Source of the DNA: JBGPGW01 sp046349515
Lineage (GTDB): Bacteria; Pseudomonadota; Alphaproteobacteria; CADEGL01
Length of the DNA stretch: 64,000 nt
Assembly: GCA_046349515.1 (NCBI GenBank)
Contig: JAXMCE010000003.1
Span: forward strand, 1-64,000
Direction: 5' to 3'
The notes below the pieces were generated by a model. The model had not been told where the DNA came from, did no database searches, and worked only from the letters and a program-made list of their open reading frames with translations. Both the position numbers and the translations under genes were made by a program. Below are positions 34,157 through 43,923 of this stretch, in pieces (position 1 is the stretch's first letter; each line of letters starts with the position of its first letter).

Positions 34157-34939
34157 ATGGCGGGACGGATCGCAACCGAAGACCGCTTAATGGGGGGGCG
34201 CGTGCGTCTCCTCCAACCGGCGACCGGCTATCGTGTCGCCATCGATCCCGTGCTCTTGGCGGCTGCCGTCCCGGCACGCGAAGGGGAGCACGTCCTTGAC
34301 ATTGGCACGGGCAGCGGGGCGGCCGCGCTTTGCCTGGCGGCGCGCGTGGGTGGCTGCGAGATCGTGGGGCTTGAGCGCGTGTCGGCCATGGCGCGCCTCG
34401 CGCGCAAGAGCGTGCGTTTGAACGGACGGACAGCCTCGATCGCGATCGTCGAAGGCGACTTGATGCACCCGCCCCCGGCGCTCAAGGCTGGTCGTTTCGA
34501 CCATGCGATGGCCAATCCGCCCCATCTCGAAACGGGGGCGGCTTCCTCCCGCGGCTCGAGGGGACGGAGGATGGCCCATGTGGAAAATACCGCCGGGCTC
34601 GATGCCTGGGTGGACTTCGCCCTCCGTATGCTCCGCCCTCGGGGCCGCATGACGTTCATCCACCGTGCCGACCGCCTCGACGATCTCCTGGCGCTCCTCC
34701 ACGGCAGGGCCGGAGGCATCGTCGTATGTCCCCTGTGGCCAAAGCGCGGCCGGCCGGCCAAGCGCGTGATCGTGCAGGCGGTCAAGGGAAGCCAGGCACC
34801 GCTCACCCTTGGCCCGGGCCTTGTCCTCCACGCGCCTAGTGGCGCCTTTACCAGGGCGACCGAGGCGCTGTTGCGCGACGGGCGCGCCCTCGATATCACG
34901 AGTGGGCCGCGTGTTGGCAAGCCAAGGCAGCGCGACTAA
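34157..34939 (+). CDS. TrmN6-like SAM-dependent methyltransferase
   Basis: A 260-residue class I methyltransferase related to TrmN6, which makes N6-methyladenosine at position 37 of tRNA1(Val). The SAM-binding motif VLDIGTGSGAAAL is at residues 46-58 and the amino-methyltransferase motif NPPH at 120-123. The N-terminus EDRLMGGRVRLLQPATGYR is typical of the group. The usual NPPY has His at the fourth position, seen in this subfamily. Three earlier in-frame starts exist; the ATG at 34157 has GGCGAGGGG just upstream. The S49 protease follows 9 bases after the stop. Confidence 0.85.
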   Translation: MAGRIATEDRLMGGRVRLLQPATGYRVAIDPVLLAAAVPAREGEHVLDIGTGSGAAALCLAARVGGCEIVGLERVSAMARLARKSVRLNGRTASIAIVEGDLMHPPPALKAGRFDHAMANPPHLETGAASSRGSRGRRMAHVENTAGLDAWVDFALRMLRPRGRMTFIHRADRLDDLLALLHGRAGGIVVCPLWPKRGRPAKRVIVQAVKGSQAPLTLGPGLVLHAPSGAFTRATEALLRDGRALDITSGPRVGKPRQRD

Positions 34940-34948
34940 GGTCGCGTC

Positions 34949-35791
34949 ATGGTTCTGAAGACGATCCTGGACCGCATCGATGCTCTCCGGCCGGCACCGC
35001 CGACGGTCGCGGTCCTGCCGCTCAGCGGGGTCATCGGTTCGGTAGGACCGGCGCGGCGCGGACTCAACGTGGGGGCGCTGGCCGATCCGATCGATCGGGC
35101 CTTCAAGCTGAGGAACCTCAAGGCTGTGGCCCTCGCGATCAATTCTCCCGGCGGCTCGCCGGTCCAATCCTCGCTCATCCACCGGCGGATTCGGGCGCTA
35201 GCCGCCGAGAAGGCGGTGCCCGTCATCGCATTTGCGGAAGACGTTGCGGCTTCGGGTGGTTATTGGCTCGCCCTTGCGGCGGACGAGATTTTTGCCGATG
35301 AGAACTCGATCGTGGGATCGATCGGCGTGATCTATGCCGGATTCGGCCTGCAGAATCTCATCGAGCGGGTCGGCATCGAGCGACGTCTTCATACGTCGGG
35401 CGAGCGGAAATCAATGCTTGATCCGTTCCGTGCCGAGAAGCCGGAAGATGTCGAGCGTCTCAAGGTCCTCCAGGCCGAAATTCATGAAAGTTTCCGCACG
35501 CTCGTGCGCGAGCGCCGGCGGGGCAAGCTGAAGGCCACCGAGGATGTGCTGTTCAGCGGCGAATTTTGGACCGGGCGTCGCGCGCAGGCTCTGGGCCTGA
35601 TCGATGGCCTCGGCGACCTTCGAAGCGTCATGCGTGCGCGGTTTGGCGAAGATGTGCGCTTGAGGGTCGTGAAGGCCGAACGGGGTTGGCTTCGCGCGAT
35701 CATGCGGCAGGAAACAGCGCGGCCCGCTTGGGGCGAGGACATCATCGCTGCCGTCGAAGAGCGTCTGTTGTGGAGCCGGTACGGGCTATGA
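34949..35791 (+). CDS. S49-family (SppA-like) serine protease
   Basis: A 280-residue protease of the SppA/SohB family with a Ser-Lys dyad. Nucleophile S102 lies in DVAASGGYW and the general base is K154 in GERKSMLDPF. INSPGGSP (65-72) forms the oxyanion region. There is no clear N-terminal membrane segment, so this looks like a short cytosolic-type or membrane-peripheral form. The family degrades cleaved signal peptides or membrane proteins. Overlap-free but close to the upstream methyltransferase gene, a common alphaproteobacterial pair. Confidence 0.9.
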   Translation: MVLKTILDRIDALRPAPPTVAVLPLSGVIGSVGPARRGLNVGALADPIDRAFKLRNLKAVALAINSPGGSPVQSSLIHRRIRALAAEKAVPVIAFAEDVAASGGYWLALAADEIFADENSIVGSIGVIYAGFGLQNLIERVGIERRLHTSGERKSMLDPFRAEKPEDVERLKVLQAEIHESFRTLVRERRRGKLKATEDVLFSGEFWTGRRAQALGLIDGLGDLRSVMRARFGEDVRLRVVKAERGWLRAIMRQETARPAWGEDIIAAVEERLLWSRYGL

Positions 35792-35924
35792 GATACGGGG
35801 CGGACGGTTGGGAGCGAGGTCGGATCGGGTCTCCGTTGCCGCGGCGGAGCGATTCTGCGAGCAGACCCCGTGATCGCATCCGTGTGCGGGGGGCAGAATC
35901 GAAATCGGCGATGACAATCGGCCA

Positions 35925-36158
35925 ATGATTCAGAAGCTCTTCCTCTTGATCGTCGTGGGGGCCATCGTTTGGATCGCCGCCAAGGCCTATAGGCGCTACG
36001 AGCTCGACCGTCGTCGTCACGAGGATCGGGAGGCCCAGCGCGTGCGTGAGGGCGCGATCGAGGCGCAGGAAATGGTGAAGTGTCCGCGCTGCGCCACCTA
36101 TGTCGCCGGGCCCCTGCCGGCGTCGTGCGGGCGCTCGGACTGCCCTTATCCTGCGTGA
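35925..36158 (+). CDS. Small membrane-anchored protein with zinc-ribbon-like cysteines
   Basis: A 77-residue protein: one N-terminal membrane helix (LFLLIVVGAIVWIAAKAY), a charged helix, then a C-terminal cluster of four cysteines in CPRCATYV and SCGRSDCPY that looks like a small zinc ribbon. Similar small proteins precede glyQ or other housekeeping genes in many proteobacteria (PP0621-like), with no known function. The upstream 130 bases after the S49 gene are non-coding. Confidence 0.75.
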   Translation: MIQKLFLLIVVGAIVWIAAKAYRRYELDRRRHEDREAQRVREGAIEAQEMVKCPRCATYVAGPLPASCGRSDCPYPA

Positions 36159-36231
36159 AGCCGCCTTGACCCGACCATGAGGCGGTCGCTACGTTGTGCT
36201 GCAGTGCAATACGATCGTCCGGTCCGGATCG

Positions 36232-37101
36232 ATGACGCCATCAAAAAAGTTGTCCTTTCAAGATCTTATATTGAGGCTGCACGCCTACTGGTCGCAGCAG
36301 GGCTGCCTCATCCTCCAGCCCTATGATGTCGAGGTCGGGGCGGGAACCTTCCATCCGGCAACGACTCTCCGCGCGCTCGGCCCCAAGCCTTGGCGGGCCG
36401 CCTATGTGCAGCCCTCGCGCCGGCCGACCGACGGGCGGTATGGGGAGAATCCGAACCGCCTCCAGCACTACTACCAGTACCAGGTGATCCTGAAGCCCTC
36501 GCCGGACGATGCGCAGGCGCTCTACCTCGCGAGTCTTGAGGAGCTCGGCATCGATCACCGTCGCCACGACATCCGCTTCGTCGAAGACGACTGGGAAAGC
36601 CCGACGCTCGGCGCCTGGGGCCTCGGGTGGGAAGTGTGGTGCGACGGCATGGAGGTGACGCAGTTCACCTACTTCCAGCAGGTGGGCGGCATCGATTGCC
36701 ATCCCGTCTCGGTCGAGTTCACCTATGGGCTCGAGCGCCTCGCCATGTATGTGCAGGGAGTCGAGAACGTCTACGACCTCGACTTCAACGGCCATGGCGT
36801 CACCTACGGCGAAGTGTTTCTCCAGAACGAACGCGAGTTTTCGGCTTACAATTTCGAGCATGCGAACACGGCGATGCTTTTCCAGCATTTCAAGGACGCG
36901 GAGGAGGAATGCCGGACGCTTCTCGGTCGCAAACTGGCCTTGCCGGCCTATGACCAGTGCATCAAGGCGAGCCATCTCTTCAACCTGCTCGATGCGCGCG
37001 GCGTCATCAGCGTGACGGAGCGGGCCGCCTATATCGGACGCGTGCGCGCGCTCGCCAAGGGCTGCTGCGAGGCTTGGGTCGCAAGCCAAGGCGGGGCCTA
37101 G
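36232..37101 (+). CDS. glyQ: Glycyl-tRNA synthetase alpha subunit
   Basis: A 289-residue catalytic subunit of the bacterial alpha2beta2 glycyl-tRNA synthetase, which activates glycine and charges tRNA-Gly. The near-invariant opening LSFQDLILRLHAYWSQQGC and the class II motif stretches (QPYDVEVGAGTFHPATTLRA; RPTDGRYGENPNRLQHYYQY) leave no doubt. The frame opens 12 codons earlier, but the ATG at 36232 matches the family N-terminus. glyS follows 3 bases after its stop. Confidence 0.97.
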   Translation: MTPSKKLSFQDLILRLHAYWSQQGCLILQPYDVEVGAGTFHPATTLRALGPKPWRAAYVQPSRRPTDGRYGENPNRLQHYYQYQVILKPSPDDAQALYLASLEELGIDHRRHDIRFVEDDWESPTLGAWGLGWEVWCDGMEVTQFTYFQQVGGIDCHPVSVEFTYGLERLAMYVQGVENVYDLDFNGHGVTYGEVFLQNEREFSAYNFEHANTAMLFQHFKDAEEECRTLLGRKLALPAYDQCIKASHLFNLLDARGVISVTERAAYIGRVRALAKGCCEAWVASQGGA

Positions 37102-37104
37102 ACC

Positions 37105-39189
37105 ATGGCGGAGCTCTTGCTCGAATTGCTTTCAGAAGAGATCCCGGCGCGCATGCAGGCGCGTGCGGCCGAAGATTTGAAGCGCCTTGTCACCGAGAAG
37201 TTGAAGGCCGCGAACCTTGCCTTCACGCGCGCCGATGCGTTCGTGACGCCGCGACGCCTCGCGCTCGTGGTGGACGGGCTGCCCGAGCAGCAGCCGGACC
37301 TCGTCGAAGAGCGCAAGGGGCCGCGCGTGGATGCGCCCGAACAGGCCATCCAAGGTTTCCTTAAGGCAGCAGGCCTTGCCTCGCTCGACGGGTGCGAGGT
37401 GCGCGAGCTCGGCAAGGCCAAGTTTTATTTCGCGACTCAACGCAAGTCGGGGGCGCCGACGAGCGAGGTCGTGCCGCACCTCATCGTCGAGGCGCTGGGC
37501 GCTCTGGCCTGGCCGAAATCGATGCGGTGGGGAACCGGCCAGATGCGTTACGTTCGCCCGCTCCAGGGAATCGTCGCGGTCTTCGACGGCCGGCCACTCG
37601 ATGGTGTCGTCGCGACCAGCGAGGGAGCGGGCATTCGTTTCACGAATTCGACCGTGGGTCATCGATTCCTTGCGGCTGCGCCGTTCGCCGTCTCCGGTGC
37701 GGGCGACTACGAGACGAAGTTGCGCACGGCCAAGGTGATTCTCGATCCACAGGAACGCCGTGACATCATCTGGAAGGGTGCGGTCGATCGTGCGGCGGCC
37801 GAGGGTCTCCAGCTTCGGGAGGACAAGGCCCTTCTCGACGAGGTCGCTGGCCTTGTCGAATGGCCGGTCGTCCTCATGGGCGCCATCGATCCCGTCTTCA
37901 TGGACTTGCCGCCCGAAGTCCTGACCGCGTCCATGCGCGCGCACCAGAAGTATTTCACTGTCCTAGCGCAGGATGGACGTTTGGCACCACGCTTCATCGT
38001 CGTTGCCAACATGGTCGCCGAGGATGGCGGTGCCGCGATCGTCGCGGGCAACGAGCGCGTCCTCAGGGCGCGGTTGTCGGATGCGAAATTCTTCTGGGAC
38101 CAGGACCGCAAGACCCGGCTTGAGGACCGGGTGCCCGCTCTCTCCAAGATCGTGTTCCACGAGAAACTCGGGACATTGGGGGAAAAAGTCGAACGCATAG
38201 CGGCGCTTGCCGCCGACCTCATCGACTACATTCCCGGCGCCGACCGCGATCTCGTGCGAAGTGCCGCGACGCTCGCCAAGGCCGATCTCACCTCCGGCAT
38301 GGTCGGCGAGTTCCCCGAGCTCCAAGGCATCATGGGTCGCTACTATGCCGCGGCGGAAGGCGAGCGGCCGGAGGTCGCGGACGCCATTCGCGAACACTAC
38401 GCCCCGCTCGGCCCCAACGACCGCTGCCCCAAGGCGCCGACGTCGGTGGCGGTGGCGCTCGCCGACAAGATCGACACCTTGGTCGGTTTCTTCGCGATCG
38501 GAGAAAAGCCGACCGGTTCCAAGGATCCTTTCGCGCTCCGCCGCGCGGCGCTCGGGATCATCCGGCTCATTCTCGAGAATGGGCTCCGCCTGCCGTTGCG
38601 CACGGCCTTCGAGCGCGCCGCGGCGCTGCACGACGAGATGCGGAGCGGCCTCGCCCGGCCGACATCCGATCTTCTCGAATTTTTTGCCGACCGCCTGAAA
38701 GTGCATCTGCGCGAACAGGGCGTGCGTCACGACCTCATCAGTGCGGTGTTCGCCCTGGGCGACGAGGACGATCTCGTGCGTCTTCTTGCGCGCGTGGATG
38801 CGCTGGGCTCGTTCCTTAAGAGCGAAGACGGGAGCAATCTCCTCACGGCCTACAAGCGCGCGGCGAACATCGTCGCAATCGAAGAGAAGCGCGACAAGGC
38901 GCGCTACGACGGGGACGTGGATGAGGCCCATCTCGGCCAAGCCGAGGAGCGAACTCTCCACGACGGCCTCGTCGTGACGGGGGGGCAGTTCGATCAGGCC
39001 TTGGTGAAGGAGGATTTCTCGGCGGCGATGGCGGCCATCGCGGCGCTGCGACGGCCGGTCGACGCATTCTTCGACCACGTCACCGTGAATTGCGAGGACA
39101 AAGTGCTGCGCGCGAATCGTCTGCGGCTTCTCTCGCAGATTCGTGCGACGCTCAATCATGTTGCCGACTTCTCGAAGGTTGAGGGTTAG
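37105..39189 (+). CDS. glyS: Glycyl-tRNA synthetase beta subunit
   Basis: A 694-residue beta subunit that binds tRNA-Gly and completes the synthetase. The N-terminus MAELLLELLSEEIPARMQ, the central LLDEVAGLVEWPVVLMG and MRAHQKYFTVL, and the C-terminal anticodon-binding helices (NRLRLLSQIRATLNHVADFSK) are all standard. Full family length, intact frame. ppdK begins one base after the stop, so the three genes form one transcription unit. Confidence 0.97.
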   Translation: MAELLLELLSEEIPARMQARAAEDLKRLVTEKLKAANLAFTRADAFVTPRRLALVVDGLPEQQPDLVEERKGPRVDAPEQAIQGFLKAAGLASLDGCEVRELGKAKFYFATQRKSGAPTSEVVPHLIVEALGALAWPKSMRWGTGQMRYVRPLQGIVAVFDGRPLDGVVATSEGAGIRFTNSTVGHRFLAAAPFAVSGAGDYETKLRTAKVILDPQERRDIIWKGAVDRAAAEGLQLREDKALLDEVAGLVEWPVVLMGAIDPVFMDLPPEVLTASMRAHQKYFTVLAQDGRLAPRFIVVANMVAEDGGAAIVAGNERVLRARLSDAKFFWDQDRKTRLEDRVPALSKIVFHEKLGTLGEKVERIAALAADLIDYIPGADRDLVRSAATLAKADLTSGMVGEFPELQGIMGRYYAAAEGERPEVADAIREHYAPLGPNDRCPKAPTSVAVALADKIDTLVGFFAIGEKPTGSKDPFALRRAALGIIRLILENGLRLPLRTAFERAAALHDEMRSGLARPTSDLLEFFADRLKVHLREQGVRHDLISAVFALGDEDDLVRLLARVDALGSFLKSEDGSNLLTAYKRAANIVAIEEKRDKARYDGDVDEAHLGQAEERTLHDGLVVTGGQFDQALVKEDFSAAMAAIAALRRPVDAFFDHVTVNCEDKVLRANRLRLLSQIRATLNHVADFSKVEG

Positions 39190-39190
39190 C

Positions 39191-41869
39191 ATGCCCCAGT
39201 GGGTCTACAGCTTCGGGGATGGGCGCGCGGAAGGCAGTGCCGACATGCGCACGCTCCTCGGCGGCAAGGGCGCCAACCTCGCGGAGATGAGCAATATCGG
39301 CCTGCCCGTGCCGCCCGGCTTCACCATCACGACCGAGCTCTGCACCTGGTTCTACGCGCACGATCGCGCCTATCCGCCCGAGCTCAAGGACGAGGTCGAG
39401 CGCGCGCTTAAGGCGGTCGAACGGGCGGTTGGCGCCCACTTCGGCGATGGCGACAATCCCTTGCTCGTCTCGGTCCGGTCCGGTGCGCGCGCTTCCATGC
39501 CAGGCATGATGGACACCGTGCTCAACCTCGGCCTCAACGCCAAGACCGTCGACGGTCTTGCGCGGCGCTCGGGTGACCGGCGGTTCGCCTACGACAGCTA
39601 CCGGCGCTTCATCCAGATGTATGGCAGCGTCGTCCTCGACATGGACCATTACGCGTTCGAGGAAATCCTAGAGCTCGCGAAGGAAGATCGTGGCATCACG
39701 CTCGACACCGAGCTTGATGCCGATGCGCTCGTCGCGCTCGTCGCCGCCTATCGGGCGAAAGTGGAGGAGACGCTCGGCCGGCCGTTCCCCGATGATCCCT
39801 ACGAGCAACTCTGGGGCGCCATCGGCGCGGTCTTCGGAAGCTGGATGAACCAGCGCGCGATTACCTATCGCCGTCTTCACGCGATCCCCGAGAGTTGGGG
39901 CACCGCCGTCAACGTCCAAGCCATGGTGTTCGGCAACATGGGTGAGGATTGCGCGACCGGCGTCGCCTTCACGCGCAACCCGTCGACCGGCGAGAAGCGC
40001 CTCTACGGCGAGTTCCTGGTCAATGCCCAGGGCGAGGATGTCGTGGCTGGCATCCGGACACCACACCCCCTGACGGCCGCGGAGCGCACGGCCGCAAGCA
40101 GCAAGCGGATCGCCATGGACGAGGCCATGCCGGAGGCCTTCCGCGCGCTCACCGAGGCACAGGCGCGGCTCGAGAAGCACTATCGCGACATGCAGGACGT
40201 CGAGTTCACCGTGCAGAAGGGCAAGCTGTGGATGCTGCAGACTCGCGCGGGCAAGCGCACGGCAGCGGCGGCCCTCAAGATTGCCGTCGACATGGTGACT
40301 GAAGGCCTCATCGACGAGAAAGACGCGCTCCGGCGCCTCGATCCGGCGGCGCTCGACCAGCTTCTCCACCCCCGGCTTGACCCGAAGGCACCGCGCGAGG
40401 TGCTGACGCGCGGGCTCCCGGCCTCGCCGGGCGCCGCCTCGGGCATTCTGGTGCTGACCGCCGATGAGGCCGAAGCCCGCGCCCACCATGGCGAATCGGT
40501 CATTCTCGCGCGCGTGGAGACGAGTCCTGAGGACATCCACGGCATGCATGCGGCCAAGGGCATCCTCACCGCGCGTGGCGGCATGACCAGCCACGCGGCG
40601 GTCGTCGCGCGTGGCATGGGGCGACCCTGCGTCGTCGGGGCGGGCGAGCTTCGCATCGACATTGCCAAGGGACAGGTGACGATCGGCAGTCACGCGCTGC
40701 ATGCCGGCGATCGCGTCACGATCGATGGTGGCACGGGTGAGGTCATGCGCGGCCAGGTTCCGACCATCGAGCCGGTCCTGACGGGCGATTTCGCGACCGT
40801 GATGGGGTGGGCCGATCGCTTTCGCCGCATGAAAGTGCGCACCAACGCCGATCAACCGGAGGATGCGCGCACGGCCCGGCGGTTCGGCGCCGAAGGCATC
40901 GGTCTATGCCGGACCGAGCACATGTTCTTCGACGACGCACGGATCGTCGCTATGCGCGAAATGATCCTGGCCGATGACGAGACGGGTAGGCGCACGGCGC
41001 TCGACAAGATCCTGCCCATGCAGCGGCAGGATTTCGTGGGGTTGTTCACGGTCATGGCCGGTCTTCCGGTGACGATCCGTCTCCTCGATCCGCCCTTGCA
41101 CGAATTCCTGCCGCACAGCGAAGCGGAGATGGCTGCGGTCGCTCGCGAGGCCCGCGTCGACGTGGCGACGGTGAAGCAACGCACGGCCCGCCTCAAGGAG
41201 GCGAACCCGATGCTGGGGCACAGGGGCTGTCGGCTCGGGATCACCTATCCCGAGATCTACGAGATGCAGGCCCGCGCCATCTTCGAGGCCGCGGCGGAAG
41301 CCCGGCGCGTGACCGGAGATGCCGTCGTTCCCGAGGTGATGATCCCGCTCGTTGCGACACGGCGCGAGTTCGACATCCTGAAGCAGGTGATCGACCGCGT
41401 GGCAGGCGAGGTGGTGAGGGCATCTGGCATGGCTCTCGACTATTCGGTTGGGACCATGATCGAATTGCCGCGTGCGGCGCTCCGCGCCAAGGAGATCGCA
41501 GAGAGTGCAGCGTTCTTCAGCTTTGGCACGAACGATCTGACTCAGACGACCTTCGGTCTATCGCGCGACGATGCGGGGCATTTCCTCGAATCGTACCAAC
41601 GACAGGGCGTGTTCGAGCAGGATCCCTTCGTGACACTCGATACGGAGGGTGTGGGTGAACTCGTCGCGATGGCGGTCGAGCGGGGCCGTGCGGCTCGTCC
41701 CGAACTCAAACTCGGCATCTGCGGCGAGCATGGTGGCGACCCGGCGTCGATCCGCTTTTGCGAGCACGTCGGGCTCGACTACGTGTCGTGCTCACCCTAT
41801 CGCGTGCCGATCGCACGCCTCGCAGCGGCCCAGGCGGCCTTGGCCGGCGCGATCGACCGCGACGTCTAA
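39191..41869 (+). CDS. ppdK: Pyruvate, phosphate dikinase
   Basis: An 892-residue enzyme interconverting pyruvate + ATP + Pi and phosphoenolpyruvate + AMP + PPi. ATP-grasp domain at the N-terminus with VYSFGDGRAEGS and GGKGANLAEM; the phosphohistidine carrier has H468 in GGMTSHAAVVARGMG; the C-terminal TIM barrel has FFSFGTNDLTQTT and the active-site Cys in GICGEHGGDP. Length fits bacterial PPDK. The ATG at 39191 is used; the frame extends 16 codons into glyS without similarity. Linkage to glyQS is widespread in alphaproteobacteria. Its last bases overlap the convergent ygfZ gene by 4. Confidence 0.97.
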   Translation: MPQWVYSFGDGRAEGSADMRTLLGGKGANLAEMSNIGLPVPPGFTITTELCTWFYAHDRAYPPELKDEVERALKAVERAVGAHFGDGDNPLLVSVRSGARASMPGMMDTVLNLGLNAKTVDGLARRSGDRRFAYDSYRRFIQMYGSVVLDMDHYAFEEILELAKEDRGITLDTELDADALVALVAAYRAKVEETLGRPFPDDPYEQLWGAIGAVFGSWMNQRAITYRRLHAIPESWGTAVNVQAMVFGNMGEDCATGVAFTRNPSTGEKRLYGEFLVNAQGEDVVAGIRTPHPLTAAERTAASSKRIAMDEAMPEAFRALTEAQARLEKHYRDMQDVEFTVQKGKLWMLQTRAGKRTAAAALKIAVDMVTEGLIDEKDALRRLDPAALDQLLHPRLDPKAPREVLTRGLPASPGAASGILVLTADEAEARAHHGESVILARVETSPEDIHGMHAAKGILTARGGMTSHAAVVARGMGRPCVVGAGELRIDIAKGQVTIGSHALHAGDRVTIDGGTGEVMRGQVPTIEPVLTGDFATVMGWADRFRRMKVRTNADQPEDARTARRFGAEGIGLCRTEHMFFDDARIVAMREMILADDETGRRTALDKILPMQRQDFVGLFTVMAGLPVTIRLLDPPLHEFLPHSEAEMAAVAREARVDVATVKQRTARLKEANPMLGHRGCRLGITYPEIYEMQARAIFEAAAEARRVTGDAVVPEVMIPLVATRREFDILKQVIDRVAGEVVRASGMALDYSVGTMIELPRAALRAKEIAESAAFFSFGTNDLTQTTFGLSRDDAGHFLESYQRQGVFEQDPFVTLDTEGVGELVAMAVERGRAARPELKLGICGEHGGDPASIRFCEHVGLDYVSCSPYRVPIARLAAAQAALAGAIDRDV

Positions 41870-42753
41870 CTCATCCAATCCGGCCGAGTTGGTCGAAGCC
41901 GCACGCCGCCGGCGAGGAGGACACGGTCGCCTTTGAGGGCATTTTCGATGCAATCAAGGCGCAAGAGGGCAAGGCCGTATCCGTCCGCGGCGCTCCGCAT
42001 GTCGCCGATGTCTCCACCGTCGAGGGTGACGGGCGTGCCAGGCGCAGGGGCGGGTCCGTCGAGCGTCACGGGAAAGAGGCGCTTCTTGACGAGGCCACGA
42101 TACTTCGTGCGCGCGGTCAGTTCCTGCCCGACGTAGCAGCCCTTGTCGAAATCGACGCCGTGGAGTTCCTCGAAATTCGACTCGAGCAGGGTCGACTTCT
42201 CGACCTCGAGGTCGCGGCTGCCGTCAGGGACGCCGATGGCCAGCCGATGCCTGTCGTAGGCACTGGCCTCGGTCCGGGTGAAGCCCAGTCGGCTCAGCGT
42301 CGCCTCGGCTTCGTCTTGGGGGAGGATCGCGCGGAGACCAAGGTGTGGGAGGCGCGGATCCGCGAAGGCGATGCCGCGTCCGAGCGGCTTTTCGCGGCCC
42401 GCGTCGCTTGGAAGCGTGAGTGTGCGGGGCGCATTCTCTCCCCAGAGAGCTGCGACCACATGGCCCTCGACCCGTTCGATCGTGACCTTGGCCCTGAGAC
42501 GATAGAGCGTCAGCCGACGCTCGAGATCCGCGAGCCGGGCGGTTTCCGCGTCGATGAGTAATCTGCCGTTCGCTTCGGCAACGAAGAAATCATGGAGATA
42601 CTTGCCCTGGGGGGTCAGCAGCGCCGCATAGATGGCGCGACCCGCCGCCACCTTCTCGACATCGTTCGACACGAGACCCTGGAGGAAGCTTCGCGCATCC
42701 TCGCCGGAGAGGGCGATCAAACCTCGCGATGCCAAAAATGCAAACCAAGCCAT
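41866..42753 (-). CDS. ygfZ: YgfZ/GcvT-like folate-binding protein
   Basis: A 295-residue tetrahydrofolate-dependent protein that supports synthesis or repair of certain iron-sulfur enzymes (for example MiaB). The family motif KGCYVGQE, with the functional cysteine, is at residues 204-211. The N-terminal fold resembles GcvT without glycine-cleavage residues. The frame begins at 42780, but the ATG at 42753 (MAWFAFLASRGLIALSG) matches the family start. The stop overlaps the ppdK stop in convergent orientation. Confidence 0.92.
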   Translation of the reverse strand: MAWFAFLASRGLIALSGEDARSFLQGLVSNDVEKVAAGRAIYAALLTPQGKYLHDFFVAEANGRLLIDAETARLADLERRLTLYRLRAKVTIERVEGHVVAALWGENAPRTLTLPSDAGREKPLGRGIAFADPRLPHLGLRAILPQDEAEATLSRLGFTRTEASAYDRHRLAIGVPDGSRDLEVEKSTLLESNFEELHGVDFDKGCYVGQELTARTKYRGLVKKRLFPVTLDGPAPAPGTPVTLDGGDIGDMRSAADGYGLALLRLDCIENALKGDRVLLAGGVRLRPTRPDWMS

Positions 42754-42897
42754 GGCCGGCAGCCCAATGCGGTGTCTCAACGAAAATGGTTAGCAACACC
42801 CGCCCTGGCAAGTCCCTCGGGGCGAGGCCGCGCGGTGCGGCCGTCCCCGCGACGATCCGGCTGGCGCGAGGCGGCATGCCACGGTAAAAGTCGCGCC

Positions 42898-43923
42898 ATG
42901 CGCGTGACCTTCGTCGACGACAGCATTCCGTTCGACGGCAATACACCGGCCACGGAGCCGCTCGGCGGACCTGAGAAGGCCTTGGCGAGCCTGCCGGGCG
43001 CGCTGGCCCGCTCGGGCCATGTCGTCGAGGTTTTCAATCGTTGTCTCGCACCGGCGACGATTGAAGGCGCCAACTGGCACCCTTGGCATACACCGCGTCC
43101 GGCGGAGACCGACATCCTCGTTGCATTTCGCAAGCCGGAGCTCCTGGGTGTGGTGGCCAAGGCAAAGCGCCGGTTTCTCTGGATCACGGGCGCGCCTGAC
43201 TACTTGGGGCATGCCCGCAATCGCGCCTATCTGGAGCGCTGGAAGCCTGTTCTCTTGTTTCTGTCGCGGTCCCATGTCGAAAGCCATGACAACGAGGACA
43301 AGCTCCGGGCGGCGATCCTGACGCCGGGATTGCGCCCCCCCTTCCTCGCGGTCGAGGCGAATAGACCCGCCGATCCGCCCCGCGCGATCGTCACCGCCCA
43401 TCCGCTCCACGGTCTCGATTGGCTTCTCGACGTGTGGCGAGGGACCATTCACGCGATCGCGCCGCAAGCGGAGCTGCATGTCTATTCTGCTGCGCTCGAC
43501 AAGGCGCAGCGGGGCGAGCCGTTCGATCCCGCGTTCCGTGCGCTGGTCGAGCGGCTCGGAACCGCGAAAGACGACCGCATCGTTGTGAGGCGGCCGCCGG
43601 CGGATCCTGAATTGGCCGAAACCTTCCGGCAGGCGCGCGTCCACCTCCACCCGGGACATGAGTCCGACATGTACGCTTTCAGCATCGCGGAATCGCAGTC
43701 CTGCGGCCTGCCGGCCGTGGTGCGGCCCAAGGGGGCGGCGCGCGAACGCCTCATTGCGGGGACGACCGGGTTCGTCGCGGGCGACGAGGATGCATTCGCC
43801 AATGCAGCGCTTCGCCTCTTGAACGATAATGCGACCTTCGAGCGCATGAGTCTTTCGGCGCGGACGACCCAACTTGGCCGTCGGTGGGACGAAGTGGCAG
43901 CCGAATTCGAGGTTCATTGGTGA
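42898..43923 (+). CDS. Glycosyltransferase, GT4-like
   Basis: A 341-residue GT-B-fold transferase. The N-terminus MRVTFVDDSIPFDGNTPATEPLGG forms the usual glycine-rich acceptor loop, and the C-terminal half has VHLHPGHESDMYAFSIAES, where HESDMYAFSIAE carries the E(x)7-8E-type donor-binding pattern. It opens a cluster of four glycosyltransferase genes with overlapping starts and stops, probably for LPS core or capsule. Donor and acceptor sugars cannot be inferred. The frame is open far upstream, antisense to ygfZ, but the family N-terminus sets the start. The next gene begins at its stop (GTGA). Confidence 0.82.
   Translation: MRVTFVDDSIPFDGNTPATEPLGGPEKALASLPGALARSGHVVEVFNRCLAPATIEGANWHPWHTPRPAETDILVAFRKPELLGVVAKAKRRFLWITGAPDYLGHARNRAYLERWKPVLLFLSRSHVESHDNEDKLRAAILTPGLRPPFLAVEANRPADPPRAIVTAHPLHGLDWLLDVWRGTIHAIAPQAELHVYSAALDKAQRGEPFDPAFRALVERLGTAKDDRIVVRRPPADPELAETFRQARVHLHPGHESDMYAFSIAESQSCGLPAVVRPKGAARERLIAGTTGFVAGDEDAFANAALRLLNDNATFERMSLSARTTQLGRRWDEVAAEFEVHW

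Noticed and set aside
42592..42897. Longer start for the first glycosyltransferase of the cluster
   Set aside because: The added residues run antisense through ygfZ and do not resemble a glycosyltransferase; the typical N-terminus begins at 42898.
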